Shown here: piece by piece, positions 41,801 to 52,714 of the stretch | Layout: every line of letters starts with the position of its first letter | How positions within the stretch are numbered: the first letter of the stretch is position 1 | Source of the DNA: Romanomermis culicivorax | Taxonomy: Eukaryota; Nematoda; Enoplea; Mermithida; Mermithidae | Length of the DNA: 64,000 nucleotides | NCBI GenBank assembly: GCA_963922205.1 | Contig: CAWUHX010000221.1 | Location: forward strand, 62,001 to 126,000 | Reading direction: 5' to 3' | Notes under the pieces: generated by a model | Database searches by the model: none | The model's input: the letters and a program-made list of their open reading frames with translations, nothing else | Told to the model about the DNA's origin: nothing | Program-made: the position numbers and the translations under genes

Positions 41801-44800
41801 GCACGGTGAGGGAATGTCAATTTTTCTGATATATCCGTTCTAGGAAGGGAATTCATTGTAACATCATTTAAATCTAAGCGAGAGAAACTGTTGTTGGCGC
41901 GGAACGGCGCCGCCGCGCAGTCAGCGTTGGCGGACGAGTACGACGGCGAGGGTGATGAGTCGAAATCTGCCGCACAAGGAAGCGGCGAATGATCAACCAA
42001 CGAGGGAAGCGCATTGTTTCGAACCTTAAAGATACAATCACAGGGATAAGTCAATCGGACAAAAATCGTTTGAAAGATAAAATGCGAAATTATGGTGAAT
42101 CATTGCTATTTTGACATAGGAAATATTGAAATTTTGACAGAATTCTGTCCTAACTAAAGTAGTTTTTTCTCAAAACGAAACTAAATTTCATAAAATTTAG
42201 AACAAATATACGAAAAAAATGTGAAATGTTGTCATACTAAGGCACCCTACGCTAAACGTTTTTAAAAATTCGCACAGATGTTCTGTGTATAATTTTTTAA
42301 CTAATGTACGAATATATACCTCAAGTGGTCTGGTTAAATTTCCAGGCGGTTTCTCATTAAGTTTTATCATTCGTCCGTTGTCAATGACATCTTCTGGCAT
42401 TTTCGGCTTTTTAGATTGACTATCCGCAAAATTTTTTTCGGCGATTTTATCATTCAACGGTCGTTTCCGCGAGTTATTCGGCGGTGTACTTTTCGCCGGT
42501 GCGGCGGCGGTTTGGAACCTATTGGTCTCGTATAAAATTTGATCCAAAGGGCTTATATAATTGGTAGTTTTTCGGTGGAAATTTTTCTTATCTAGTTTCT
42601 TAATTTTGAAGCTATTTAAATCTTTATTTTTGTCTTCCGAAGTCGATTCGTTGGCTCCGTCATTTTCCTTTGACGCGGCCAATATGGTTGTCTTTTTCAC
42701 TGCGCTATTCGCAGAATTGTTGAACGAAATGGACATCAGTGGTATAGCCTGAGAATCTACTTTATTGACAGCTTTGGGGATTTGTTGAGGAACGTTCTGC
42801 GTCGAAGCCGGATGAAGCTTTTGATCGACGACTTTAATAGATGACATTTTCGTGTGCAAATCGAGTTTCGGAACGCTGTGGAGTTTTGCCGTTTTCTCAG
42901 CGCTAGAATTTTTAACAAGTTGGATGGGCGGATGTTTTTTCAATAACTTGCTATAAAGTGACTTTTGAGCGTCTACTTCTTTGGCCTTGGCTTTTTCTGC
43001 CGAAATCTTTTTAATTTTTGCTTTCATTTCTTTTTCTAGATGCTTCTTTTTCTCTTCGGAACAGTTTTCTCTCACAATGCCTGGTTTATCAATATCCAAA
43101 CAACGTTTCGTTGTCATCTGCATAGTTTTCGCCAAGTTATCGCATCGTTCCAAAATGATAATCGGTTGATTTAACACTAAATCGCGATATTCGGTTATAT
43201 GATTGATAATTTTTTGTTCAAGTCGCGTAAACTGTCGTAATTTCGGATTCAAACTATTTGGACAATAATAGCAAGCTAAACATCTATGCTTCACATCTAT
43301 TTTGGCTGCCACATACGGCTTCGAATCGATTTTGATCACATCATGTTCCGCATCTCGACTAAGAATACTCTCCGATTGAAAATCTTCCGTTAGCGTAGTT
43401 TCTGAAACGGGCCGCTTGTCTGATTCATCACCCAAATTTTGTGTTCCTATCGCTGGTATTTCAACCGACTTTGATTCCAAAGCTGTAGGCGTGGCTACGC
43501 GTAAATCGGTCAACATTTTTGCGTCAGTTTTGTCGCTTGTACCGGCTACCAGTTCAGTAGGTTCAATAGTCGAAACCGTATCTGAAAAATGAATATGGCA
43601 GGAAAAATATCCCATATATAAATACAAGCATTACTCCAAGTAATTGAAAAAACGTCTTGAATTTTAATAATGGCTCGATATTCAATTTTCCATTGTCGTT
43701 CTTGATTATAAAATACCGAGATTTCCTTTCATCTGAAACCTGTTCGCTCATGATTACAAAAAAATTAATTAACATGTGTGTAATTACTTCTGATATATCG
43801 AAATGAAACGTAGAATATTTTGCTGACAAAAGTTTCCTACATATAAAAAGTAATAAAAACTTTCTCATAGTTTCTACACTTTTTCAGTAAATCGCGTAAA
43901 AAATCGTTTTTAGCCAATCGTTTTAGTTTTATAGAATTTCAAGCAAACCGAAATTCATTAAGAATTTGAATTGTTACCGCAGGATGGTTCTATTGGCGGA
44001 TTTGTAGTCGTGGAAAGGGTTTCCCTTGAAAAATTCGCAGAATGAGAGCCCTCGTTGGTTTTTTTAGCACAAGTGCGATTAGCATTCGTGCTAATTAAAA
44101 AATTTTCCGTTAGTAAAGTTAGCACGGTTGACAAATGTTGCTTTGTTGCTGTCAAACTAATGTGTGAATTTGTCAGTTCTGATAACCTGCTTCTATGGTA
44201 TTATCAACTGATGAAATCATGCTTGATGTTGGTACTTTCAGGAGGAATAAGACTCTCATCTGATTCGAATTAAATTGTCTCATTCTTACATTATGCACCT
44301 GGTTAGTTAACCGACAGGTTGAGTGGTTAGTATGACAGTAAAACTTTTAGGAACCGCTAACGCTAACGTCACGTTCTGTCTAGATAAAATTTTACATGTT
44401 TTCATTGAATCTAGAACAGCGTTTTGACTGGTTCTCGATTGATTTTTTCAGAAAACGTACAATTATATTCGCTAACAAGTAAAAATTTACTACTTAAACG
44501 TACAATTATATTTGCAACTAAGTTACTTTAGTAGTGTCCAAGAGGTTAGAACCGAAGTGAATTCAGATTCGAACCACAGTCATTGATTATGCTCAAGTGG
44601 CGAAGAGAATAGGGATATTGATGAAGTTGTTATTTGTGAAAACGAATATTTTTGATTTTTCATCACAATTTTGTGATATCTTAAACTTTTTTCTAGAACT
44701 TTCTAAAAAAATCCTCCCCTTCAGTCATTGGCACGCGTGCTAAAATCCAAAAATTTATATTAACACGGCTCTGGTTTCATTAACACCATGCTAAAAAACC

Positions 44801-45152
44801 CTGGTTCAAAAATATCATTGGATCATTGTGAGTTTATTCTATTTTTGTTTGAGCATGATACGTAGAAGCAGAACCGACCGAATAAATGGGCTCACAAACG
44901 TTTTAAAAAATGATTTCAATGATTACAATTAATATTTCACGACAATACCTTACCATTCATCGCTTTCGTAGTCAGCATTTCGGCATCATTTCTAACATTA
45001 TTAATAATAATTGACTCTACTCTGCTTTCGGCAACAAATTCAGACATGTCTAGATCTAAATCAATTGAACCCGGCTTTCCGATGTCACCGCCTTCTTCCG
45101 TAATCATTTTGACCATTAGATCCATTGTTTCGGCATCCGCTTTTTCAGTCAT
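38554..45152 (-). CDS. Unrecognised complete six-exon gene, ~850-aa nuclear-looking protein
   Basis: Exons 45152-44954 (ATG), 44148-43978, 43581-42320, 42024-41592, 39279-39112, 38882-38554 (TAG). GT-AG at each junction and phases 1,1,0,1,1 agree, so joining is unambiguous. Features: acidic N-terminus; exon 3 with a CLACYYC cluster followed by a helical segment, a Lys/Glu-rich coiled coil, and basic clusters resembling nuclear localisation signals (SRKRPLND, SKKPKMPED); a Ser-rich exon 4; a C-terminal Ala/Pro/Ser-rich region ending YPMLEDFIKPA. No known domain recognised. Likely a chromatin or RNA-associated scaffold by composition only. Confidence 0.75.
39112..39279 (-). CDS. Penultimate exon
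   Basis: Encodes VPAQKDRTYVGEIKMPETLE and VRKRKSG. Flanked by ATTTTAG| and |GTATGT, phase 1 to 1. Confidence 0.8.
39464..39537 (+). tRNA. tRNA-like sequence, near-perfect cloverleaf but odd anticodon loop
   Basis: 74 nt with all four stems paired: GCTCGGT/ACCGAGC, GCTC/GAGC, TGCGG/CCGCA, CCGGG/CCCGG. Box B GGTTCAAGTCC. The anticodon loop is AGGGTAG, lacking the invariant U33; the nominal anticodon GGT (Thr) is therefore doubtful. No T run lies directly downstream. It is antisense within an intron of the minus-strand gene. Could be a tRNA pseudogene, an altered-loop tRNA, or the head of a tRNA-derived SINE (an element-like body starts at 39597). Confidence 0.6.
39599..40640. mobile_element. 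CAGTGTTTTTT-type element, copy C
   Basis: Begins CAGTGTTTTTTGCCGGAGGC and shares the internal CATTTTGGTGCATTCTAAAAG core and later blocks with copies A and B. Subterminal palindromes here are GTACATGCAC/GTACATGTGCAAAT and TCCCCATTTAGGA. The right end near 40640 is blurred. GGCGC hairpin at 40260. Confidence 0.5.
40260..40276. repeat. GGCGC hairpin, loop ATA
   Basis: CCGGCGC-ATA-GCGCCGG, perfect 7-bp stem. Confidence 0.75.
40641..41591. other. Intron sequence with a 14-bp inverted repeat
   Basis: No exon fits the gene model here. GGGTATATGGTTGG at 41085-41098 is perfectly inverted at 41127-41140, in a G-rich block; part of an unclassified repeat. Confidence 0.5.
41592..42024 (-). CDS. Ser-rich exon
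   Basis: 144 codons, DHSPLPCAADFDSSPSPSYS type low complexity. Donor CAAG|GTAGGA, phase 1, joins 39279 directly. Confidence 0.75.
42320..43581 (-). CDS. Large central exon with Cys cluster and coiled coil
   Basis: 420 codons. Holds HRCLACYYCPN, a helical stretch with EYRDLVLNQPIIILERCDN, a Lys/Glu/Ala coiled coil (KKHLEKEMKAKIKKISAEKA), and basic clusters. Donor GAG|GTATAT. Confidence 0.85.
43978..44148 (-). CDS. Second coding exon
   Basis: Acceptor GACAG|CA gives the right phase; the alternative acceptor TTTAATTAG runs into a stop. Thr/Ser/Asn-rich. Donor TGCG|GTAACA. Confidence 0.6.
44954..45152 (-). CDS. First coding exon
   Basis: ATG at 45152; the frame is open upstream with hydrophobic codons, but MTEKADAETMDLM is the more protein-like start. 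Ends AATG|GTAAGG, phase 1. Confidence 0.65.
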
Positions 45153-46980
45153 GGTTGACAATCTATAAATTTTGAAAAGCAAAAAATGAGCCAGGAAAAG
45201 TGCGGCAATGCAAAATGACAAGTTATGGGGACATGCTAATGTTATCAATCAGCTAATCAGTCATGAATCAAGTATTTTTCATAAATTTAGACAAATCAGT
45301 GAAAAAATTACACAAATTAGTTAATAACTAAAACATCGACAAAAATTTTAAGATCAGGCACCATAAATTTAAATTTTTCAACTTCAAAATCTTCAGAAAA
45401 TGAAAAAGTATATGGCGCCAGAAAAAAATTTCATGGAAATTAATCGCAAAAATCTTATTTCCATCAAATTCATGAAGTAAACAAGCTGACTTCGTCAGGA
45501 CCTTCCACAAGAGAAAATTACAATTGTTCGAAAATTCTATTTTTTCCTAGCCTGGAAAAATACAAAAATCGTGTTGGAAACATATAACAAAATCAAGAAA
45601 TTAGCAAGCAACGAATCAATTTGGATTCTACAATCAGTAAGCAGTTCTGTCATAGTCTTACTCTGATGATGCTTAAATCATCGTAATGCAAAACATTTCT
45701 TCACAAGATACACACAAGAAATTTTAAAGACGGCAAAACGATTTTGTGAAAATAATTGAGAAAAACCTTTATTCACTTAATGCATCGAAATACTGTATAA
45801 GACAATACACATCGATTTATGTTTTATGTATAAAATTGTAAATAATCAGGCTTTACTATGTAATGATTTTTTCACGCATACTCATTCTATAAATACTAGA
45901 GTTAAACAAAATAATTTTCTTATTGAAAAATTTAAATTGAACCGTTAGGTATAACCATACATGTTACGGGGTCCCGAGGTCTGGGCAAGAGGGTCGGAGG
46001 ACTTTTTTGGAGGGGCGAGGTTCCTAATTCCCCAAAATTTTGGAGGAGGGGTCTGCGAGGGGAAAGAATCGATTTATTCACCAAAAAAGTTCGGAAAACA
46101 GCAATTTTTGTCTAAAAAATGATAAAAATGTAGGTATTTCTGGCGCGAAGCGCCGAGGAAATTGACGTTTTTGACAATTTTTTGTTCAAAAATTGAGATT
46201 GGGTATAACGATTTTTCAAATAGATGTGGCAGGACTTGGAATGTTTTATCTCCAGATATTAAAATTATTGATAATTTCCAAATAATTTCAAAATTAGATA
46301 AAAAAATGAACCTTAACGATTTTTAAAGGGCTGTAAGTCTTTGCGTAACTTCTACGTAACCCAATATTTGTATTTCGTAACATTTGACATTTATTTTTTC
46401 CTAGATTCATTTCATTTTAGTTTTCATTGACATACTCAAATAAAATATTATTATTATCATTAGGCCGAAAAATCAATTTTAAATCATGAAGTGCTGAAAA
46501 GATTCAGCTTCCAACGTTCTAGAGTATCGGGATCAGAAAATATTTCGGCGCTTCGCGCTAGAGGAAAAGATGATTGAAATGCAATCGGTGGTTCATCATT
46601 TTGACTAAGCACAGTTATGTCAGCAGTCGAATTTCTAAGAAATTCAGGTTTTCTTCGTTTTGGTTTTTTAATACTTTTCTGTAACTATCAATTCTGGTAA
46701 ATTTTTATCATAATCTAACCCAAAAGTTCAAAACTTTGTATTTAACTATTTTTGGTAAATTACTGTGCAGAAACATGGATAGTGGTCTGAAAAGCTCAAA
46801 AATGCATAAATGAAGCAAGCGGTGGCATTTTTAAGCAACATGAACGTCATTTTAAAAATGGCGAAAAAATGTTGACCTTTTTCGCCAAATAGAGAGAGGG
46901 TCTCCTTGAGTTTTCACGATGAAGGGAAGAAAGAACAATTGAAATTATGCATGGGAAAAGCGCCAAAATTTGGAAGAGCC
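45153..46980. other. Intergenic, repeat fragments
   Basis: No gene seen. GGCGC hairpins at 46142-46154 (loop GAA) and 46547-46559 (loop TTC). A G-rich block at 45966-46060 looks like the end of an unclassified element. Confidence 0.5.
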
Positions 46981-47017
46981 TCAACAGCGCTGCGCCCGAA
47001 GGGCGCAGCGCTGTTGA
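46981..47017. repeat. Perfect 17-bp hairpin with GAA loop
   Basis: TCAACAGCGCTGCGCCC, then GAA, then the exact inverse. An extended member of the GGCGC hairpin class. Confidence 0.85.
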
Positions 47018-47072
47018 GTTTAGAAATTAGATTTCCAAATTCGTTGACTTTCGACAATAAAGCGCGTCCCTA

Positions 47073-47501
47073 ATCAGTGTTTTTTTGGTGCCAAAACATG
47101 GTTTTTAGCACAAAAAAATTTGCGGCGGCCACTGCCATCCGTAATTTACCCAAAATTTTTTGTTACTCAACAGCTGTCAGTATTCAGTATCAATGGACTT
47201 TATAGGACTTGTTTGTTATGCGTCCACATCGAAAACGACAAACTAGCAGCTGTGGCATAATAAAAGCTTTTTGTGGAGTATTTCACTAGTGCATGTTATG
47301 TGCCCCATGATCAAGTGTTTTATGTGTCTGAATTTGTAGCCTTTTTATGTGTCTCGTGGAAATAGCCAACGTATTCATATTTCACAGCATGTTGGTTGCA
47401 TTTTTTACCAATGAATTCTTTTTTTCAGCAATTTCTCACAAATTTTGAAGTACACCGTTTGTACCAGTACAAATGGACCGAGTACCAAAAAAACACTGAT
47501 T
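47073..47501. mobile_element. Short ATCAGTGTTTTTTT-type element
   Basis: AATCAGTGTTTTTTTGGT... to ...ACCAAAAAAACACTGATT, exact inverted ends of about 17 bp, about 430 bp. Its subterminal word (GGTGCCAAAACATGG) differs from the other copies. Confidence 0.6.
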
Positions 47502-48479
47502 CCAGATTTTTTTTGCACAGGCCAGGTTGCAATGTGTATTTGGGGAAAATCTCTGGTTGCAAAGATAAATTTTTGGTTGCTCACTCTAAAATCGATAAAT
47601 TTGCTCAAATTTATCGAAAAAGCCATCGCAAACTAGTTTTGTTGCAGTGTTTTTTTGCACGAGCTCTTTTGCACGGTACAAAAAAAATCACCAAAAAAGT
47701 TTTGCACGCCAAAAAAATTTTTTGAACTATAGACAGGGTTTTTTTTTGTACATGACCCATTTGCAAAACTGTGAATTGTCATAATAGTGATTACATGATA
47801 GTGACGAGTTGTATTTTTTTATATTGTGCAATGTGCACTACGCGTAGTTTTTGTGTTCACAGGAAGGAAAGAAACTTTTCCTTTAAACTTTTCCAAGAAA
47901 AAGGTTCCAGAAACAAAATACTTTTCTACTAGATTTTCAGTAGAAAAACGAAACTTAATTAATTACGCCTATTACCGATTCGGTTTTGCAAAAAAACCCA
48001 AATCACACAAAAATAGGCAACAAGAAAAAAAGAATCATCACCAGAAACTTTTTTTTGGTTTCTTCTTTAAAAAAAGGCTAACAATTCCAAGGTCCACATT
48101 TAACCTGGAAATTAGCTGAATAGCAACATAGCAACCCATAGAAACTTTTGGTGGAAGACCATTAATTTTGATTTTGTGCCAACTGTTTAACCACAACTAA
48201 AGAACCTAAAATTTGGAAGTTAAGTTTTTATCTTTATTCTTCCGTTTTTTACACTTGGAAAAAGACCGTTTTCGTTTCTTCTTTTACATATTATTTAATT
48301 TGATCTTTTCTTTGTTGTATTAAATAGTACTTTTTTGTGTGAATAAATTTGAAGAACAATTATTAGATTTTTGTTTGTCATTTGTCCCGTGACAGGATCT
48401 TCATTAAATATCAAGATAATATTGAAAATTACGGTTTAAAACATGAAATAATACGTTTGGGATGATGAAAACTAGTATA
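47502..48479. other. Intergenic, no gene seen
   Basis: AT-rich; includes TTTTGCACGAGC / TTTTGCACGGTACAAAA words near 47640-47720, a fragment of the CAGTGTTTTTT family. Confidence 0.45.
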
Positions 48480-48608
48480 CATTAAATCATGGCCGTGCGC
48501 AAGGGGGAGGCGGGGGGGCGGCCGCCCCCCCCCCCCCCATTGAGGCAGTAACTCTAAACCGAAAGATGCGTTTTGGTGGACTTTAAAAGGTCAAAATCTC
48601 AAAATTTT

Positions 48609-48625
48609 CCGGCGCTTCGCGCCGG
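48609..48625. repeat. GGCGC hairpin, loop TTC
   Basis: CCGGCGC-TTC-GCGCCGG, perfect. Confidence 0.8.
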
Positions 48626-48970
48626 TCATGGGTATAATTATAACTATATTCTATCAGGCGCGGCCGTTAGCATATCTACTTCGACATACTAATTAATGCT
48701 CAACAGTTTCTATCAATCAAGTTAGCTCGTTTCATTTTCTAATCGTTTACAGTCAATTATGTCGCCGAAAATAGAGATTTTTCATCAAGTCTCTCAATTT
48801 TTTCTCTCGATGATTGGAATTTTTTAAACGTTTGCAATCTGAACTTTTGCGTTTATTGAAGGTGGAAATTGAAGACATTACTCTAGAACGCGATTTCAAA
48901 ACATTTGTTCACGAATTATCTGTTGGAGAGATTTTTCAGCGTTTTAGAATACAAAAACCCGAAAATTTTT

Positions 48971-48987
48971 CCGGCGCTGCGCGCCGG
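48971..48987. repeat. GGCGC hairpin, loop TGC
   Basis: CCGGCGC-TGC-GCGCCGG, perfect. Confidence 0.8.
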
Positions 48988-49091
48988 AATGGGACGCAAA
49001 TTACGCTTCATCAGTCTGATTTTAATTCATTTCCCAACGTTATGAAGGTTCATTTTCCAGCGTTTTAGAAAGTGAAAATCGAAAAATTTCT

Positions 49092-49108
49092 CCGGCGCTC
49101 CGCGCCGG
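49092..49108. repeat. GGCGC hairpin, loop TCC
   Basis: CCGGCGC-TCC-GCGCCGG, perfect. Confidence 0.8.
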
Positions 49109-49553
49109 ACCATTCTATAGAACACCAATATATTCTTCATGAGCTCATTTTGACTAACATAACCAGAATTTTCTCAATTTTTTTCCTCATTTTTGCAGGT
49201 TTCTGACTACAAATACAACAAAATGCTCGGGTATGTCCCTAAAATGCATAAAAAAGCATCCGTAGCCACATTATAAGCGTTTTTAAAAATGTGGAAAATT
49301 TTTGGGAAATGAAAAAAATTTTGGGTCCGGTTCTCATGTGGAAAAAATCTTCGAGGAAAAAAACGGTGATGCACATAGTATATCCGCGTAAGATCAACAT
49401 GGGGCTATTCAGTGAAAAAATCTAGTCCGCCCCCCCCCCCCCCATGAAAAAATCCTGCACACGGCCCTGCATTAAATGATAGGTGAAGGCAGACATTCTG
49501 AAAGCCGCGTCTGAGCTGTATGTAATACATATTAATGATTATTAAAGTTATAA

Positions 49554-49570
49554 CCGGCGCGAAGCGCCGG
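49554..49570. repeat. GGCGC hairpin, loop GAA
   Basis: CCGGCGC-GAA-GCGCCGG, perfect. Confidence 0.8.
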
Positions 49571-49734
49571 AAAATTTTGAGATTATTACCTTCTAAAATG
49601 CATTAAGTTGATATGTTAATCTTTCTCACGAAATGTATGTATGAAGGAAAAGTGGGGATCATCATTAAATATAATGATAAAATATTGAAGATCGCCAATT
49701 AGACATGAAATATACGTTTAAGACAATGAAAACT

Positions 49735-50015
49735 ATTAAAAATTGGTGATGAGTGGAGGTAGACATGCTAAAAGCCGCGCCTGAGCTTGACAATAAATAA
49801 TAATGATTATTAAGGTTATAACCAGCGCCAAGCGCCGGAAAATTTTGAAATTAAGACCTACTAAAATGCACCAAAATGCATCTTTTGTATATGAAAACAC
49901 CAAATTTTTTTCCACAATTGATAAATATTTTTTTGCACAGTGCAAAAAACCTGAAAAAAAAGTTTTGTACGAGCGGAAAAAGTTTCGCACAGTGCAAAAA
50001 AACACTGTTTTGTTG
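49735..50015. mobile_element. Fragment of a CAGTGTTTTTT-type element
   Basis: Ends GCACAGTGCAAAAAAACACTG at about 49988-50008; internal words TTTTGCACAGTGCAAAA. Shares the TGCACCAAAATGCATCTTTT core with copies A-C. Confidence 0.5.
49822..49838. repeat. GGCGC hairpin, loop CAA
   Basis: CCAGCGC-CAA-GCGCCGG, one G.A mismatch in the outer stem. Confidence 0.7.
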
Positions 50016-50584
50016 TATTTCATTCGATCCGCGTCAGTTTCAGACAATTAAAACCCTATTTTCTGAGTTTTGGGGAGAAAATGGAAAGATTAATATGGCT
50101 AGATTAGAGTTGTGAGAGTAATAAAATTTTTTCTGGATTTCAATATTCTAGAACGCTGAATATTGAATCTTTTCACCTTTTATTTCCCAGACAGAATGTT
50201 TGATTTCTCAGCTAATTTAAAATGAATTTTCAGTCGGAAAAACTAAAATTCAAAAACTAGGCAAGCGACTAAGAATTTGGATCTTTCAATCGACAAAAAT
50301 TTCTACACTCAAAATGTTTTAATCACATGAAAGTGGAAATTTTTAGCAAAAACATTTGGGGAAAATAACCGAGAAAAATGTTGGTTTTCATCAAATTCGT
50401 CAACAAACAATACAGGATCGAACATTTATCCATAATGTTGATAATTAGAACCAATAAGCACTAACTAGAATTACCTTTTATAACCGCGCATTAGAATAAT
50501 ATAAAAAATCATAAAGGAATTGAAACCTGGCGCGAAGCGCCTGAAAATTTTCATTTTTTTCATTTTAGAATGCATAAAATCTCC

Positions 50585-51297
50585 GGACCACTGTTTTTTT
50601 CCACATTTGCACTATAATGTGGAAAAAAATCTGGAATGTGGAAAAAATTTTTGAGGTCTTTCCACAAATGTGGAAGAAAAATTTGGGGTTTTCATATTGA
50701 AAAGATGCATTTTGGTGCATTTTAGGAGGTCCAAATCTCAAAATTTTCCGATTTTCAAAAGATTTCAAAATTTTTCAAGTATCAGAGTTTACAAATAAAT
50801 TATACTGGTTTTAAAATTTTTCCAAGTAAAATTCTAGAAATTACGACTTTTGAACACAAAATTCAAATCTAATTTTTGAAATAAATGTTCGGAAAATTGA
50901 TTTTCCAGCGTCGCAGAATATCAATACCCAAAAAATTTTTCCGGCGCTTGGCGCCGCAAAGATTAACATTCATTTTGGATTCTCACTTGTCATCATAAAG
51001 AACTTAACCATCGATTTCTCATGAAATTCTCAAAGTCATTATGCTTTTGGATAGTTTGCTTGAAAATTTGTTCCAATGCTTGTAGATTAAACTTTGAACT
51101 CGAAAATTTCAATTTTTTCCTCAATTTTAATGAATTAACGGGTTTAAAAACACCAGGAGGCTTGAAAAGGCTCAAAAACACCTAAATAAAGCGTCTGTGA
51201 GCATTTTTAAGCGAAAAAAACGACTCCGGGAAAATGGGGAGAAAAAATTTTGACCTCTTTCCCCATTTGGGGAAAAGGCCCGGGGGAAAAAACAGTG
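50585..51297. mobile_element. CAGTGTTTTTT-type element, copy D
   Basis: Left end CACTGTTTTTTTCCACATTTG, with repeated CCACATTTG / CCACAAATGTGG words; right end TCCCCATTTGGGGAAAAG...AAAAAACAGTG. Core matches copies A and B. Hairpin at 50941. Confidence 0.55.
50941..50957. repeat. GGCGC hairpin, loop TTG
   Basis: CCGGCGC-TTG-GCGCCGC. Another weaker copy (CTGGCGC-GAA-GCGCCTG) is at 50527-50543. Confidence 0.7.
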
Positions 51298-52469
51298 ATG
51301 CTAATTGCTAATCCTTCCCTTTTACGCAAAAAGTGTGGTGATGTTAATCTCAACGACAGTAAGCACGATATGATAGGGAAATTCAAGTATCAGTACTCAC
51401 CTGTGAACTAGTTGAAACACTAATTCGATACCTCAGCTCCTCGAAAAAATGGCAGATATACATAGGTAAGGGTTTGATAGATTGAATAACGCAATCATGT
51501 GCAACAGTGAGCGGTTAAAGTGCGAATCGTAAGATCATCCGAGGCATACTACACTTCATTTAGATTGACGCAGCGAAATCCAACAAAGTATGTCTAATTT
51601 ACGCAATTTTAATTAAATGAAAACTTTAAACTTTGAAAAACGTTAAATTTTTAATTATTGAGAAATGGGAGAAATAGAACTCCGTCGATATCTGAGTGTT
51701 ATCAAAGACATTTGGACCATTTGATGAGGTTGTTTTAGGAAATTTCCAGTTGTCTTCATATTGAACATACTTTTATGAGATCAGTGTATCGATCACTTCA
51801 AAATGAATATAGTATCATAGGAATCCTAGTATCGAATATTACCTCGATATTAGTATAGCATGTCTCCACATGTGTCAAAAATCGATTGAAAAAAATTTTG
51901 AGTTTAAATTCGAATAGTTTCTTGGGTATGGGCTAAGCCTAAGCCTGAGCCTAAACCTAAACCTGAGCCTAAGAGTTTAACCCATCTGTGGCACGTCGCG
52001 AAATGTTTTGCCGGGCCACCTTGCTCAGTACTGGTGGGAGAATATGCACACTGACATTCCATTCAATGATATGTGTGCAGAAATAGCACACCAGTTCCCC
52101 TTAGTCTGACAAAAATGTGACTAAACTTTGCAAGAATAAATTTTGATTGAACTGTCACGTGCCGATCAATTCAGCAACATCACATGATTCCTTTTTATGT
52201 TGATATTTTATTATTATTAATCGTTTTTGTTATTTTTTGCCATTCGTCCTCGTTTTGTACATGCATTTAGTGTATCACCTACAGTACACCTATTAGCTGA
52301 GTTTTTAAAGAGCACCCATTGCTCACAGTTATTTTCGGTGCATCACATGCCCCTCGTGTCAACAAATCGAGTGATACTCTTGCTTATGCAAGTGAATAGC
52401 TGTAAGAATTTCTGCTAAAAACGTTCATATGTTTTGCACAGGCACTAAGCCGGCCTCATATTCGAATTA
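51298..52469. other. Intergenic; short telomere-like hexamer run
   Basis: No gene seen. At about 51930-51976 there are seven or more CCTAAR/CCTGAG hexamers (GCCTAA, GCCTGA, ACCTAA). Confidence 0.5.
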
Positions 52470-52714
52470 TAATGTGTTTTTCTTGAAATGCTCCCAAATA
52501 ATGAAAGTGGTAAGCAAGTAGTATTTCAGATATTCACGATTTTCTGATAAACAATATATCATATAGAACTGGAAATTTGTGAGCATACTGATCTAACCTT
52601 CAATTATTTTTCGAGCGACAAATTTTACTGTAAGGATTCTATGTAAACTATTATGACGACAGTACTGACTTGTGTCACTTTTCGATTTGGAAGCATTTTA
52701 TAAAGAACAGACTA
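52470..52714 (-). mobile_element. Tc1/mariner-type MITE, copy 3
   Basis: About 245 bp, degraded left end (TAATGTGTTTTTCTTGAAAT), right end ATAAAGAACAGACTA. Confidence 0.75.

Larger units (their letters stand above)
48488..49469. mobile_element. Non-autonomous hAT-type element with perfect 8-bp duplication
   Basis: 982 bp, ends CATGGCCGTGCGCA and (inverse) CAGGGCCGTGTGCA, flanked by CATTAAAT at 48480-48487 and 49470-49477. Both ends run into G/C homopolymers (C tracts at about 48525-48538 and 49432-49443). It carries three GGCGC hairpins (48609, 48971, 49092) and is inserted into a CAGTGTTTTTT-type fragment. No transposase. Confidence 0.85.

Noticed and set aside
48525-49443. Poly-C tracts as sequencing artefacts marking false joins
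   Set aside because: They sit symmetrically inside an element with clean inverted ends and a perfect 8-bp duplication, so they are part of it; exact tract length may still be uncertain.
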